This document shows, in pieces, positions 1 to 9,037 of a DNA stretch of 64,000 nucleotides (positions within the stretch are counted from its first letter, which is position 1; each line of letters starts with the position of its first letter). The notes beneath the pieces were generated by a model. It saw only the letters and a list, made by a program, of their open reading frames with translations. It had not been told where the DNA came from and ran no database searches. The translations under genes were made by a program, and so were the position numbers. The stretch spans positions 17,815 through 81,814 of the forward strand of contig CAZGRL010000009.1 in the NCBI GenBank assembly GCA_964528155.1, given 5' to 3'. The DNA is from G001797105 sp964528155 (GTDB lineage: Bacteria; Chloroflexota; Anaerolineae; Anaerolineales; E44-bin32).

Positions 1-64
1 ACGCCTGAAGGCTCGCACTCCGGATGCGCTCAAAGTGCTTCGCGTGCGACGTGTACCTGGGGTC

Positions 65-95
65 GGCGGGCAGGAGATTGCTCCTTTCTCCCGCC
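65..95 (-). terminator. Possible weak hairpin downstream of the solute-binding protein gene
   Basis: GGCGGG (65-70) pairs with CCCGCC (90-95), and GGAG (73-76) with CTCC (81-84) around a 4-base loop; an internal loop separates the two helices. It lies just past the stop codon at 126 on the minus strand. There is no U-tract, so this is only a candidate terminator. Nothing else is seen in bases 1-125. Confidence 0.2.
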
Positions 96-125
96 AGGGA
101 GGCTGTGATCTTGGCAGATCGGGGA

Positions 126-1403
126 TCAGGGTGTCGAAACGGATTGAGCCGCGGCCTGGGCGGCTTGCTCGGGTGTGGTCGCCCCGCTTAGGACGGATTC
201 GACTGCTGCTTGAAGTGGCGGGCCGAAGGTGACCAGGACCTCATCAGGAGGCATAGCTCTCGACACACCGACAAGGCGTGTGGCGATCGATCGCTGCAGC
301 CCGCCGGGCCATTCCTCGAGCGACGATCTGTTCGGAGGCAGCATTCCAAGTGTGCTGGTCCACGATCCCAGAAAGCTCGGCTCTTCGAGCCAGGCGATCA
401 ACTCGGCGGAAACCGCCTCGAGTTCAGGGTCCTGGGTGACGATGGCCCACGACCACGTTTGGGCGAAGCACACCCCAGCCCCACCTTTTGTCGGGAGAGG
501 AAGTGCGGCTTGAGTATCGGAGTTGAACTGACCCAGAAACTGACTCAAGGGGGCGGTTGCAGAGACGGCCCGACCGCCCTGGAGCGCGCCCCATGTATCG
601 CCGTCGGCGACAAACTGGCGGACTGAGAGCGGGATCACTCCGGCCGCTCGTGATGAGCTATAGAAGTTCAAGACTTCTGCCAATGCCTGCGGGTCGAGGG
701 CAGGACGGCCGTTCTCGTCACTTAGAGGACCCCCAAGGGAGACATACTCGGCCAGGGTGAAGAGCGCCGAAGGATCGCCGGCGGGGAAGACGAATGGAGC
801 GGGTCCGGCCAGGATTTCAGCCCAGCTCAAGGGAGGCCGGGGATAGCGTGTCAGATCGTAGCCCAGAACTTCGGCATCGGCGGCGAACGGCAGGCCGAAG
901 AGCTCACCATCTACGCGAGCGGTCCCAAGGGCATGTTCGTACCACTCCGGTGATGCGGGCTCGGGCACCAGATCATCCAGCGGAACGATCAGGCCTTTGA
1001 TCGTCGCCGCTCGCAGCCCGGCCGGGTCGAGGCTGATCACATCCGGAAGAGCGGCCGGAGCCGCAACTGAGGCTGCGGCAAGGGTGTCGAGCAGACCGGA
1101 CGGTCCGCTCGCGTCTTTCGTGCGCACAACGATGTGAACACGCGGGTGCGTGGCCTCGAATTCCGCCAGCCTGTCGGCGAGGAGTGTTCCGGCGGGTGAA
1201 CCTGTGTCGGGCGAGAAGGGGGTGGCGATCCAAACGGTGAGGTTTTGGGGTGAAAGCGCGTCGGTGGGAGTCGGGGAAACCGCCGCCGGTGTCTCAGTCG
1301 CGTCTGCGGTAGGTATGGGGGTGTCCGGTGTGATCGCAGCCGATCCGCAGGCGGTGAGCAGCAGGGCAACGATGGCCGTCCACGAACAGATCCGCGGGTT
1401 CAT
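126..1403 (-). CDS. ABC transporter substrate-binding lipoprotein, sugar type
   Basis: The 425-residue product starts with a lipoprotein signal peptide: a basic N-terminus, a hydrophobic run and the lipobox LTAC with Cys19. A Thr/Pro-rich linker (about residues 25-50) follows. The rest resembles family 1 extracellular solute-binding proteins: LTVWIATPF near the start, a DVISLDPAGL strand and FGLPFAADAEVLGYD in the hinge region. It should be anchored outside the membrane and deliver a ligand, probably a sugar, to an ABC permease. An upstream in-frame ATG at 1460 exists, but the start at 1403 puts the signal peptide at the N-terminus and sits 9 bases after a perfect -10 box. Permease genes would lie left of the window, so the ligand cannot be judged from context. 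Confidence 0.82.
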   Translation of the reverse strand: MNPRICSWTAIVALLLTACGSAAITPDTPIPTADATETPAAVSPTPTDALSPQNLTVWIATPFSPDTGSPAGTLLADRLAEFEATHPRVHIVVRTKDASGPSGLLDTLAAASVAAPAALPDVISLDPAGLRAATIKGLIVPLDDLVPEPASPEWYEHALGTARVDGELFGLPFAADAEVLGYDLTRYPRPPLSWAEILAGPAPFVFPAGDPSALFTLAEYVSLGGPLSDENGRPALDPQALAEVLNFYSSSRAAGVIPLSVRQFVADGDTWGALQGGRAVSATAPLSQFLGQFNSDTQAALPLPTKGGAGVCFAQTWSWAIVTQDPELEAVSAELIAWLEEPSFLGSWTSTLGMLPPNRSSLEEWPGGLQRSIATRLVGVSRAMPPDEVLVTFGPPLQAAVESVLSGATTPEQAAQAAAQSVSTP

Positions 1404-1412
1404 CGTCCTGGA

Positions 1413-1418
1413 ATTATA
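1413..1418 (-). promoter_or_regulatory. -10 box TATAAT for the solute-binding protein gene
   Basis: A perfect TATAAT on the minus strand ends 9 bases before the chosen ATG at 1403, so the mRNA leader would be nearly absent. No good -35 hexamer is seen 16-18 bp upstream. Confidence 0.5.
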
Positions 1419-1620
1419 CAGCCCGAACGTAAGCCAAGGCATGTCGGGCTGCATCCGCACAGCCTGGGGATCAAGTTGCAGGCTCGCCCGACCGGCTCAC
1501 TCGCCGTCATATCAGGCTATCCCGGTATGAGGTGAGGGGGAGACCGAGATGGGCTGTTCGCGGTCCGCTGTGTGACGGATGCAAGAGCGCGCCGGCGCGC
1601 CAAATCGGCGCGGGCGGTCA

Positions 1621-1629
1621 TGTTACAAT
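1621..1629 (+). promoter_or_regulatory. Extended -10 promoter of uvrC
   Basis: TGTTACAAT is an extended -10 element (TGN plus TACAAT). Only 6 bases separate it from the uvrC ATG at 1636, so transcription should begin at or within a base or two of the start codon. No -35 match is seen. Confidence 0.55.
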
Positions 1630-1635
1630 CCGCTC

Positions 1636-3498
1636 ATGTCGGCTGAGCACGACAGGATTCAGCCCATACTCGACAGCATCCCCTCCAAGCCCGGTTGCTA
1701 CCTCATGAAGGACCGTGCGGGGAGGGTGATTTATGTCGGCAAGGCAGTCAACCTGCGCAACCGGGTGCGCTCATACTTCCACGCGTCCGTTGGTCACACC
1801 CGCAAGACGGCCGAGATGGTCGGTCATATCGAAGACATCGAGTGGATCGTCGTCGACTCGGAGCTCGAGGCGCTGATCCTTGAGATGAATCTGATCAAGC
1901 GTCATCGGCCGAAGTACAACGTCCGTCTGAAGGACGACAAGCGCTACCCTTACGTGAAAGTCCACCTGGCCGACCCCTTTCCCAAGGTCACCGTCACCCG
2001 ACGCATGGAGGATGACGGGAGTCGCTATTTCGGCCCGTACACAAGTATGTGGGCCGTGCACCAGACGCTCGACGTGCTGCGGAGGATCTTCCCCTATCTG
2101 ACTTGTGATCGAGTGATCACCGGAGAGGATCCCAGGGCGTGCCTGTACTACGACATCAAGCTCTGCCTGGCGCCGTGCATCGGCACCGTCGATCAGGCGG
2201 CCTATCGAGCAATGATTCATGACCTGTGCCGTTTCCTGGAAGGCAACACCGAAGCGGTCGTGGCCGGCATGCGTGAGCAGATGAAGCAGAGGTCAGAGCG
2301 TATGGAGTACGAGCGAGCGGCGGCGATCCGCGATCAATTGACGGCGATTGAGAAAGTCGTCGAGGGCCAGAAGGTTGTCTCTCAGGATAAGGTCGATTCG
2401 GACGTGATCGCGTTCGCCCGGGATGAAAACGATGCCTGCGTGCAAGTCTTCTTCATCCGGGGCGGTAAGCTCATCGGCCGGGAGTATTTTGTGTTGGAGG
2501 GCACGCGGCAGGCGGACGACAGAGAAGTGCTGGAAGCCTTTGTCAAGCAGTTCTACACTGAGGCTGCACAAGTGCCACAGCGCGTCCTGCTGCCGACCGA
2601 GATCGAGGAGAGCCGGATCATCGAAGAGTGGCTCCGCCGCCGACGGGATGACCGAAAGGTGCAGCTCGTCGTGCCCAGGCGAGGCTCCAAACGCCAGTTG
2701 ATTCAGATGGCAACCGAGAATGCGAGCGAAACTCTGGCCTCGTTGCGCTCCCGCTGGGAGGCTGACCGGAGCAAGCACGTGCGCGCGCTGGCTGAGCTTC
2801 AAGAGGCTCTGAGTCTCCCCGTCCCGCCCAACCGAATCGAGTGCTATGACATCTCGAATCTGCAGGGGACAGCCGCGGCAGGTTCGATGGTGGTCTTCGA
2901 GCAAGGCGCTCCCAATCCGCGTCTTTATCGCAAATTCACGATCAAGAGCGTGCAGGGGCAGGATGATTTCGCCAGCATGGAGGAAGTGCTCGGACGTCGC
3001 CTGCGGAGATGGCAGAGTTCCCGTGAAGAGGCACAGAAACCCGGTGGGAAGATCGACCCCGCATTTGGTCGACTGCCTGACCTGCTCATCGTCGATGGAG
3101 GCAAGGGCCAGCTTGGACGGGCGATGAAGGTTGTTGAGTCGTTCGGCTCGCCTGGGCCGATGTCGGTCGCCGGCCTGGCCAAGAACCACGAGGAGATCTA
3201 TCTCCCGGATCAGGCTGACCCGGTCATCCTCCCGCGCAACACCGACGGGCTGTATCTCGTGCAGCGTATCCGTGACGAGGCGCACCGCTTCGCCCTACGT
3301 CAGCATCGCACTCAACGCCGCAAGAGCGGACTGGCGTCTCAGCTCGACTCGATCGCCGGGATAGGGCCGGCCCGGCGTAAGGCCTTGCTGCGGACGTTCG
3401 GATCGGTCGAAGGGATTCGACAGGCGCCGGTGGAAGATCTGATGAGCATTCCTGGAATCACCCGGGCCCTGGCGGAGCGCGTCAAGGCCGGCTTGTGA
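1636..3498 (+). CDS. uvrC: UvrABC system protein C (excinuclease subunit)
   Basis: This 620-residue protein is the dual-incision nuclease of nucleotide excision repair, acting on UvrB-DNA complexes. Domains in order: GIY-YIG nuclease (GCYLMKD and VIYVGKA, about residues 17-45), a UVR motif binding UvrB (MEYERAAAIRDQL, about 220-235), the RNase H-like nuclease with Asp of YDISN (about 405), Asp of VDGGKGQ (about 486) and His of RDEAHRF (about 548), and C-terminal helix-hairpin-helix repeats (SIAGIGPARRK and SIPGITRALAERV, about 572-619). Length is normal. The ATG at 1636 is chosen because it follows a TGTTACAAT promoter by 6 bases; the frame is open farther upstream to 1579. No SOS box (GAAC-N4-GTTC) is seen upstream. 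Confidence 0.97.
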   Translation: MSAEHDRIQPILDSIPSKPGCYLMKDRAGRVIYVGKAVNLRNRVRSYFHASVGHTRKTAEMVGHIEDIEWIVVDSELEALILEMNLIKRHRPKYNVRLKDDKRYPYVKVHLADPFPKVTVTRRMEDDGSRYFGPYTSMWAVHQTLDVLRRIFPYLTCDRVITGEDPRACLYYDIKLCLAPCIGTVDQAAYRAMIHDLCRFLEGNTEAVVAGMREQMKQRSERMEYERAAAIRDQLTAIEKVVEGQKVVSQDKVDSDVIAFARDENDACVQVFFIRGGKLIGREYFVLEGTRQADDREVLEAFVKQFYTEAAQVPQRVLLPTEIEESRIIEEWLRRRRDDRKVQLVVPRRGSKRQLIQMATENASETLASLRSRWEADRSKHVRALAELQEALSLPVPPNRIECYDISNLQGTAAAGSMVVFEQGAPNPRLYRKFTIKSVQGQDDFASMEEVLGRRLRRWQSSREEAQKPGGKIDPAFGRLPDLLIVDGGKGQLGRAMKVVESFGSPGPMSVAGLAKNHEEIYLPDQADPVILPRNTDGLYLVQRIRDEAHRFALRQHRTQRRKSGLASQLDSIAGIGPARRKALLRTFGSVEGIRQAPVEDLMSIPGITRALAERVKAGL

Positions 3499-3681
3499 AA
3501 GGCACGCCCAGCTCCGGGATGACGCCGTCCTGCCGGACGAAAGCCCCATTTGCTTTAGGGACGGACATTGAGACAATAGGGGCGCGCGACAACAAGGGAG
3601 AATCGAGGGGGATACGTAGGTTGCAGGACCGACGATAACCCGGTGATCATCCGGGGCGGACAGGCCAGGAGTCAGACGGCG

Positions 3682-4053
3682 ATGCCTTCAGTCTGGATTG
3701 TCGATGACGACGACGAGATGATCCACGCCGTTGGGCTGATGCTCAAGTTGCTCGATTGTTCCGTGGAATCATATCGATCAGCCCGCTTTGCCGTGGAGGC
3801 ATTGCGAACCGGCAAACGGCCGGACGCGTTCCTCCTGGATATCAATATGCCCGAGGTCAGCGGGATCGATCTTCTCGAATACCTGCGTCGGGAAGAGGGC
3901 TTCAAGGAAATACCCGTCGTGATGCTCTCTTCTGAGACGACCGATGTCCAGGTTGACGAGGCGATGGCGTTGGGTGCGAATGGCTACGTGTTCAAGCCCG
4001 TGTCCATCGACGAACTCGAAGAAGCCCTGAAGAAGATCTTGCCCCGGCCTTGA
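3682..4053 (+). CDS. Single-domain response regulator (receiver)
   Basis: The 123-residue product is a bare CheY-like receiver domain without an output domain. Visible residues are the acidic cluster D8-D11, phospho-acceptor D53 in FLLDINMP, the switch Ser pair in VVMLSSE (83-84) and conserved Lys105 in YVFKP. It probably passes phosphate to a partner or acts through protein contact. The ATG at 3682 is preferred because the fold begins directly after it (MPSVWIVDDD); an in-frame GTG at 3643 would add 13 residues. No histidine kinase gene is adjacent, so it is an orphan in this window. It converges with the next gene across 46 bp. Confidence 0.85.
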   Translation: MPSVWIVDDDDEMIHAVGLMLKLLDCSVESYRSARFAVEALRTGKRPDAFLLDINMPEVSGIDLLEYLRREEGFKEIPVVMLSSETTDVQVDEAMALGANGYVFKPVSIDELEEALKKILPRP

Positions 4054-4099
4054 CTCCATCGTAAGGTGTAGGTCCCCACAACCCTGACGGTTCAGCCGC

Positions 4100-5788
4100 T
4101 CATCCGGACTTGGCACCGGGCGGATCGGGTGGCTCGATCAGGATTCCCAGGCGGGCTGCAGCCTCACACAGACGACGCCAATCTCTCTCGGCCACCGCGG
4201 CGCTCCGCGGCCCGAGCTCCTGGCGCAGGAAGCGAGCCGTAGATCGGTTGGCGCGCAGTTCTTCGAGCAAAGCCGGGTGGGCGACGTTGAAAACGAGCAT
4301 TCGCTCCAATCGGGCCTGTGTGCCCTCTGTCGACCATCGCTCCAATGCCATAGTGAGGGATTTCGGGAGGGGCGATCCCGCCGCATCTTCAAGGATCGTG
4401 CGGACGTGATTCGGTTGCAGGCCTTGAGCGGCGGACAGGGCCAGCCCGTCCGGGGTAAGGCGATAGCGATAGCCATCCGCATCGCGCGACTCCCAGGCGC
4501 AAATCCGGGCGATCTGGTAGCGCAGTGCCGGGGGACAGTAACGCGGTACGGAGATGAGGCCATCCGGCCGGACTCGCGTGTGCGGTCCGAGCCCGCTTCC
4601 CTTGACAGAGTCGGCCGCTTCGTGCCCAGACGAAGGGTCGAAGCCTTGGGTCAGGCGGAAGGCGATCGCCGGGCCATCACGCCCGGAAAGCCCAAGGTCG
4701 ACCATCCCCAACCAGTGCAATGGGCCGCTGATCACACCGTGGATCAACGCTCCCTCGACCGCGTGCCAATGGCCGAGCCCGCGAACGAAGCTACCAGTCC
4801 GCGTGTCTTGCAGATACCAAGAATCGAAGTCTCCCGCCGGTCTTTGAAAGGCAGGCTTTGCGTCATGGACTGCCTGGATGAGATCGCTCAGGTCCCACCA
4901 TTCACCGACTGTCAATCCGCCAAGTAATTCCAGGATCGCCCGGCGCGAGACAAGTGAGTCGTTTGGCCATTCACCCCCGGCCGATCGCAAGTGCGGCACT
5001 TGAGCCAGATCGTTCCATGTCTCCGACTCCCGCCATGATTCTCGCACGCGCGCCAGAATCTCCGGACGCGGGCAATCAAGCAGGGCTCGCACCGCCTCCG
5101 GGTCCGGCGTCAGCCTGTCTTGGGAAAGTACGCGTTCATCGATCAGACACGCCACGAGAAGACTGGCGGAGCGCGGCTGATACAGGAACGGCTGGAAGGT
5201 TTGCAGGCGATCGGAGGTGAGACCACTGGCGGTTGCCGGCTGCCGTCGAAGTGCGGCCAACAACGTGACCAGGTCGTCGACTGCGAAGTCTGTGGCGGGG
5301 TGCACCTCGGCCGGTCGCGCCACGGGATGCACGGAGAGTGCTTCGGACACGTTGCGAGGTGCCGGCATCAAAGCGGCAAGATCTCGAGGGATGTATCCGA
5401 ATTCTTGCGGTCCGGTTGGTGTATCGAAGAAGGAGCGCCCTATGAGACCTCGATACCACAGCGCTTCGATCGATGATGTCTCGTTACGCCAGGGCTGCTC
5501 GCGATCGCGTCGACCAGGCCCCATCTGACGCAGCGGTCCGAACTTGCGCGTCAGATCCGCCAGAGGCAGGCGACCTTGATTGCGCAAGAGCATCCCCAGC
5601 GCATCCCGGGCGGAAGCCGGCAGGCTGTCGACGACCTCAGCCAGAAGTGCGTCGTCAAGCATCGCTCGGGCCAAACCGTCGGCAGCCTCTGCTGCCGATC
5701 CGCCAGACAGGTCAAGGCCCCACAGCTCGGCGATGATGCGCAACTGACCGAAATCCTGATCACGAAGAGTGATAGCCAGAGTCTGCAT
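4100..5788 (-). CDS. Helicase-associated-domain protein (XPB-type helicase C-terminal-like), no ATPase
   Basis: The 562-residue protein lacks Walker motifs, so it is not a helicase itself. The C-terminal third matches what I remember of the Helicase_C_3 domain: YRLTPDGLALSAAQG, the helix NHVRTILEDAAGSPLPKSL and MALERWSTEGTQARLERM. The N-terminal part (residues 1-140) looks like winged-helix DNA-binding repeats, with LPASARDALGMLLRNQGRL followed by a second unit. Relatives in Actinobacteria often lie beside an XPB-like helicase; none is visible here. A DNA-binding or repair-accessory role is inference. The start is ATG with no Shine-Dalgarno sequence. Confidence 0.6.
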   Translation of the reverse strand: MQTLAITLRDQDFGQLRIIAELWGLDLSGGSAAEAADGLARAMLDDALLAEVVDSLPASARDALGMLLRNQGRLPLADLTRKFGPLRQMGPGRRDREQPWRNETSSIEALWYRGLIGRSFFDTPTGPQEFGYIPRDLAALMPAPRNVSEALSVHPVARPAEVHPATDFAVDDLVTLLAALRRQPATASGLTSDRLQTFQPFLYQPRSASLLVACLIDERVLSQDRLTPDPEAVRALLDCPRPEILARVRESWRESETWNDLAQVPHLRSAGGEWPNDSLVSRRAILELLGGLTVGEWWDLSDLIQAVHDAKPAFQRPAGDFDSWYLQDTRTGSFVRGLGHWHAVEGALIHGVISGPLHWLGMVDLGLSGRDGPAIAFRLTQGFDPSSGHEAADSVKGSGLGPHTRVRPDGLISVPRYCPPALRYQIARICAWESRDADGYRYRLTPDGLALSAAQGLQPNHVRTILEDAAGSPLPKSLTMALERWSTEGTQARLERMLVFNVAHPALLEELRANRSTARFLRQELGPRSAAVAERDWRRLCEAAARLGILIEPPDPPGAKSG

Positions 5789-5859
5789 TGAGCCTACGGG
5801 ATGGAATCCGTCATGAGCGAGCGGACGAAGATCGGCAGCAACGGTCCTTGCCGTAGCCC

Positions 5860-6771
5860 CTAGACGATCACCTGGAGGGCGCCCGGCAGGATTTCAACCT
5901 CGACCTCTCGGACCTGGGAAGTGAGCCCGGCGAACATTTCGCCATCGGTGTGGATCGGGAGGGGCGCTTCGGATGTGAGCTGCATCCGTCGAAAGTGGCC
6001 CAGTCGAACCGGTTTGAAGCGCCCGTGGGTGCCTTTCATCACTTCGGGGATCAAACGAAACATCATCGGGCGCGAGACCCGCTTGATCATGGCATAGTGC
6101 AGCAAACCGTCGTTCATCTTTGCGTCGGGGGCGACAAGAAACCCGCCTCCCTCACGCGGTCCATTGCACAACGAGAGCATGAGGACGTCCTCGTCGATCG
6201 TCTCCTCGTCCGTGACAATGTGCATTCGTGGCGCGTTGTGGTTGCGCATGATCGTCTGAATGACGGCCCACAAATACATGCTGAAGCCCTGCAGGCGTGT
6301 GATCTGGTATGAGTAATAGGTGACCGTTGCGTCGAAGCCGATCCCCAGGGTGTTGTCCCAGTACTCCACTCGGCCATCCGAGTCGGTCAGTTTTCCAATG
6401 TCGATCGGTTTCGACTCTCCGGTGAAGACGCGTTGCATGGCGATTTCAGGTTCGGTCAGGATGCCGACGTTGGAGCAGAAGTCATTCCCCGATCCAATCG
6501 GGACGGCCGCCAGTCTGGGCCTGCGTGAGGCTGGCACGCGCATGAGACCGTTGATGACTTCATGAACCGTCCCGTCGCCTCCGAGGGCGGCGACGATATC
6601 GAACCTGTGCCGCGCCGCATCTTCGGCGAGCTCGGTGGCGTGGTCCGGATACTCGGTAGGAGCCCAATCTACGCCGCCGTGCTGGGTGATGACGGACTGC
6701 AACGACGAAGCGATGTCCCATGCGCGCCCTCGATCGGCGTGGGCGTTGAAGATCAGTCGGATTCGCGTCAT
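5860..6771 (-). CDS. Diacylglycerol/lipid kinase family protein (DagK/YegS type)
   Basis: The 303-residue protein has the hallmarks of the ATP-dependent lipid kinase family: GGDGTVHEVINGL (GGDGT at 64-68) and PIGSGNDF (91-98), the nucleotide-binding loops, then a beta-sandwich C-terminal domain ending near EVEILPGALQVIV. Members phosphorylate diacylglycerol or related lipids at the membrane, recycling lipids released by glycerophosphate transfer; the lipid cannot be told from sequence. A GGAGG ribosome site lies about 10 bases before the ATG. It follows the divergent-free gap at 6772-7515 and precedes the helicase-associated gene by 71 bp, so the two could be co-transcribed. Confidence 0.9.
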   Translation of the reverse strand: MTRIRLIFNAHADRGRAWDIASSLQSVITQHGGVDWAPTEYPDHATELAEDAARHRFDIVAALGGDGTVHEVINGLMRVPASRRPRLAAVPIGSGNDFCSNVGILTEPEIAMQRVFTGESKPIDIGKLTDSDGRVEYWDNTLGIGFDATVTYYSYQITRLQGFSMYLWAVIQTIMRNHNAPRMHIVTDEETIDEDVLMLSLCNGPREGGGFLVAPDAKMNDGLLHYAMIKRVSRPMMFRLIPEVMKGTHGRFKPVRLGHFRRMQLTSEAPLPIHTDGEMFAGLTSQVREVEVEILPGALQVIV

Positions 6772-7052
6772 GCTGGGACCTCCGGGAAGTGCCGTTCGGC
6801 GGGAGGCACAGGCCCCTCAGCTTCTGTTGATATTCGACGTTCCCCGGCGCCAGGGGTGGGTTGGCGCGCGGGTTTCAAGAGCGAAGGGGGAAAGCTCCCC
6901 CAGTTCTTGGGGTGAATCCACCTCAGGGCTCGGAGCGACACGAGACGCGGCGGAAAGTCCATGCGTCGACTGAGCCGATGACTCGCGCAGTCGACGACCA
7001 TGGCGGACGTGGCTGCATCGCGGTCCCATGAAACTCACCCAACTTGGTGCGG

Positions 7053-7162
7053 TTATCCAATTATAGTCAAAATGCGCGGGGGATAACCTGTGGATAAATG
7101 ACGCGCAAGTTAGTACCTTTTTTAAGCGTGCCGCGCTTGACTTGAGACTTGGAGATGGATAA
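7053..7162. other. Cluster of DnaA-box-like 9-mers in a gene-free, AT-richer stretch
   Basis: Bases 6772-7515 hold no convincing gene. Within them is one perfect DnaA box (TTATCCACA, minus strand, 7089-7097) flanked by near matches: TTATCCAAT (7053-7061, plus), TTATCCCCC (7078-7086, minus) and TTATCCATC (7154-7162, minus). The stretch includes TTATAGTCAAAATG and CCTTTTTTAAG and is AT-richer than its surroundings. This could be part of a replication origin, a DnaA-regulated site or chance; dnaA, dnaN and parAB are not nearby. The remainder (7181-7399) contains only short GC hairpins such as AACTCCC/GGGAGTT at 7243-7260. Confidence 0.35.
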
Positions 7163-7399
7163 AGTGGATGCAATAGAGCCTCAGGCCACCAAAGGACTGC
7201 ATGGCCCGCGTAGGCCGTGGCTACCTCCGGCCAACCTGCCCGAACTCCCGCCCGGGAGTTGCTCGGGAAAAGAATGCGCCGACCGGCTGGAGTGACGCCC
7301 TTCCGTACGGTGTGGCGACGCGGAGCCCTTCCGGCAAGAGCGGCAGTGCCGGCCGTCCTGCGGATGACAGGAGGCTCTCTCCTCATTCATAGGAGATTC

Positions 7400-7429
7400 A
7401 ATGTGACCGGTCCGAGCCCCGGTCACATT
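7400..7429. terminator. Perfect 11-bp hairpin downstream of the MFS gene
   Basis: AATGTGACCGG (7400-7410) and its exact reverse complement (7419-7429) enclose an 8-base loop. It lies 86 bp past the stop of the minus-strand MFS gene. There is no long U-tract; it could be a terminator, an RNA processing site or an operator. Confidence 0.4.
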
Positions 7430-7515
7430 TGATTCTGATACCTTTGAAGTCTGGCTACGTTCGAAGAGTCGACTCGTTCCCGGGGGCTCGATCCATCTCG
7501 CGCCGGCGCGTCCGT

Positions 7516-8772
7516 TCAGTCAGCCGGCGCGATTTCGAGTTCCGCTTCTACTTCGGGAGAGACCCTCTTCGGCAGCACAAGTCTGAACCAGGCAGGGATG
7601 ATCGCCAGACTGCCCAGGGCGACCGTGAACAGGAAAGGCGCCTTCGGTCCGAATATCTTCCACAATTGTCCGCCGATCCAGGGAGAAGGCAGGGCGACGA
7701 TGCCGGTGCTCGTCGTGATGAGCGCATAGGCAATGCCGCGCAGGTGCTGAGGTACCCCCTTGGAAATCAACGACTGGATCGGCGGATCCATCAGCGCCAC
7801 CGAGATGGCCAGCATCGTCCAGGAAAGGCTGAACCCCCAGAAACCTGAAACGAAGGCGAAGGTCAGGCGCGAGCAAAGCACCATCACCATTCCGGCGACC
7901 ACGCCGACCCTGTCGCTGGTCTTGTCGGCGAACCATCCGGCGGGGTAGGCGAAGGCGACAAGCACGACACCGAACAACCCGTCCAACAGCCCGATCTGCT
8001 GCATGGTGAGACCGCCGACATCGCTCAAGTAGACCGGCATCAGGTCGAAAGACAGTTTGAGGGCGATGTCGCGCACCCCATCGGTGATCAGGAGCCAGGT
8101 CATCAGCCCGCCGGAGAAGACCAGGGCTGTCATCTTCAGTAGAGAGCTGCGCATGGAGGCCAGTGTAGGTGCGGGATGTTCTGCGCGCCGGGTCGAGGTG
8201 CGACTCAGGTGATCGAGCACCAGGAATACGTCCGCGGCCAAGGCGAAGAGCAACGCCGCGCCGACGAACATGAATGGGAAACCAAGTTGTTGCGCCAGGA
8301 ACCCCCCGATGGGCGCCCCGACGATCCAGGCGACGTTCACCGCCGTCTCAGAGAGTCCGAAAACACGGCCGCGGTAATCCTCGCTCGTATAGTCAGCAAC
8401 GAACGCGCTGTACGAGGGCCAGTTCAATGAGACGGAGACTGCAAGAAACCCCGCGCCGATCAGAGCTGCCGGCCACGTCCTGGCCAGAGCGTAGGCCGCA
8501 TACGACAGAACGCCGGCTGCGCTGCCAAGGGCGAGGGCGCGCAGACGCCCCAGGGCATCTGACAGCCAGCCTCCCATGATCCCGAGAATCAGTACCAGGA
8601 GACCCGACAGAGTGAAAAACAGACCGATCTGTCCGACATCTGCTCCGAGCGAGAGCAGGTATACAGGGATCTGAATCGCCGTCATCGTCCTGGCGGTCTC
8701 GGCAAGCGCCATCGCCAGCAGGAATACGCCGAGGCGTCTGGAGAGGAATGGTGGCAGGCTGATGTTGCTCAT
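7516..8772 (-). CDS. Major facilitator superfamily transporter
   Basis: The 418-residue protein has about 12 hydrophobic segments in two halves separated by a charged loop (DHLSRTSTRRAEHPAP). The motif GWLSDALGRLRAL after the second segment fits MFS motif A (GxLaDrxGrkxxl), and GWFADKTSDRVG repeats it in the second half. It should be a secondary transporter at the inner membrane, most likely an exporter; the substrate is unknown. The ATG at 8772 (MSNISLPPF) is chosen over a TTG at 8826 because the first membrane segment begins soon after it. No neighbouring gene suggests a substrate. Confidence 0.85.
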   Translation of the reverse strand: MSNISLPPFLSRRLGVFLLAMALAETARTMTAIQIPVYLLSLGADVGQIGLFFTLSGLLVLILGIMGGWLSDALGRLRALALGSAAGVLSYAAYALARTWPAALIGAGFLAVSVSLNWPSYSAFVADYTSEDYRGRVFGLSETAVNVAWIVGAPIGGFLAQQLGFPFMFVGAALLFALAADVFLVLDHLSRTSTRRAEHPAPTLASMRSSLLKMTALVFSGGLMTWLLITDGVRDIALKLSFDLMPVYLSDVGGLTMQQIGLLDGLFGVVLVAFAYPAGWFADKTSDRVGVVAGMVMVLCSRLTFAFVSGFWGFSLSWTMLAISVALMDPPIQSLISKGVPQHLRGIAYALITTSTGIVALPSPWIGGQLWKIFGPKAPFLFTVALGSLAIIPAWFRLVLPKRVSPEVEAELEIAPAD

Positions 8773-9037
8773 GCGGGCGGCGGATCCCCCTCGCGATTTT
8801 TGGCTCGAGGTGTAATCCAAGGACAAAGACCGCTGGGCGACGCGAAGCTCGCCCAGCCGGCCGAGGTAGAACCGGGACCTATTGTGCCACTTTCAAGACG
8901 TGGATGCAACTACCTTCCGGTGATTCAGTCAGGGGATCCTCGGCGGGAAACCGGGCAAACGGCGCATCCCCGCGGCCCGAAGATCTGGGCGGACCAGGAT
9001 TGAGATAGCTCACACATTCATTGCGGCGTGCGGAAAT

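Noticed and set aside
6817..7386. Open frame of 189 codons on the minus strand in the gene-free gap
   Set aside because: Composition looks random (Arg, Ser and Pro rich), no domain, no ribosome site, and it covers the AT-rich DnaA-box stretch.
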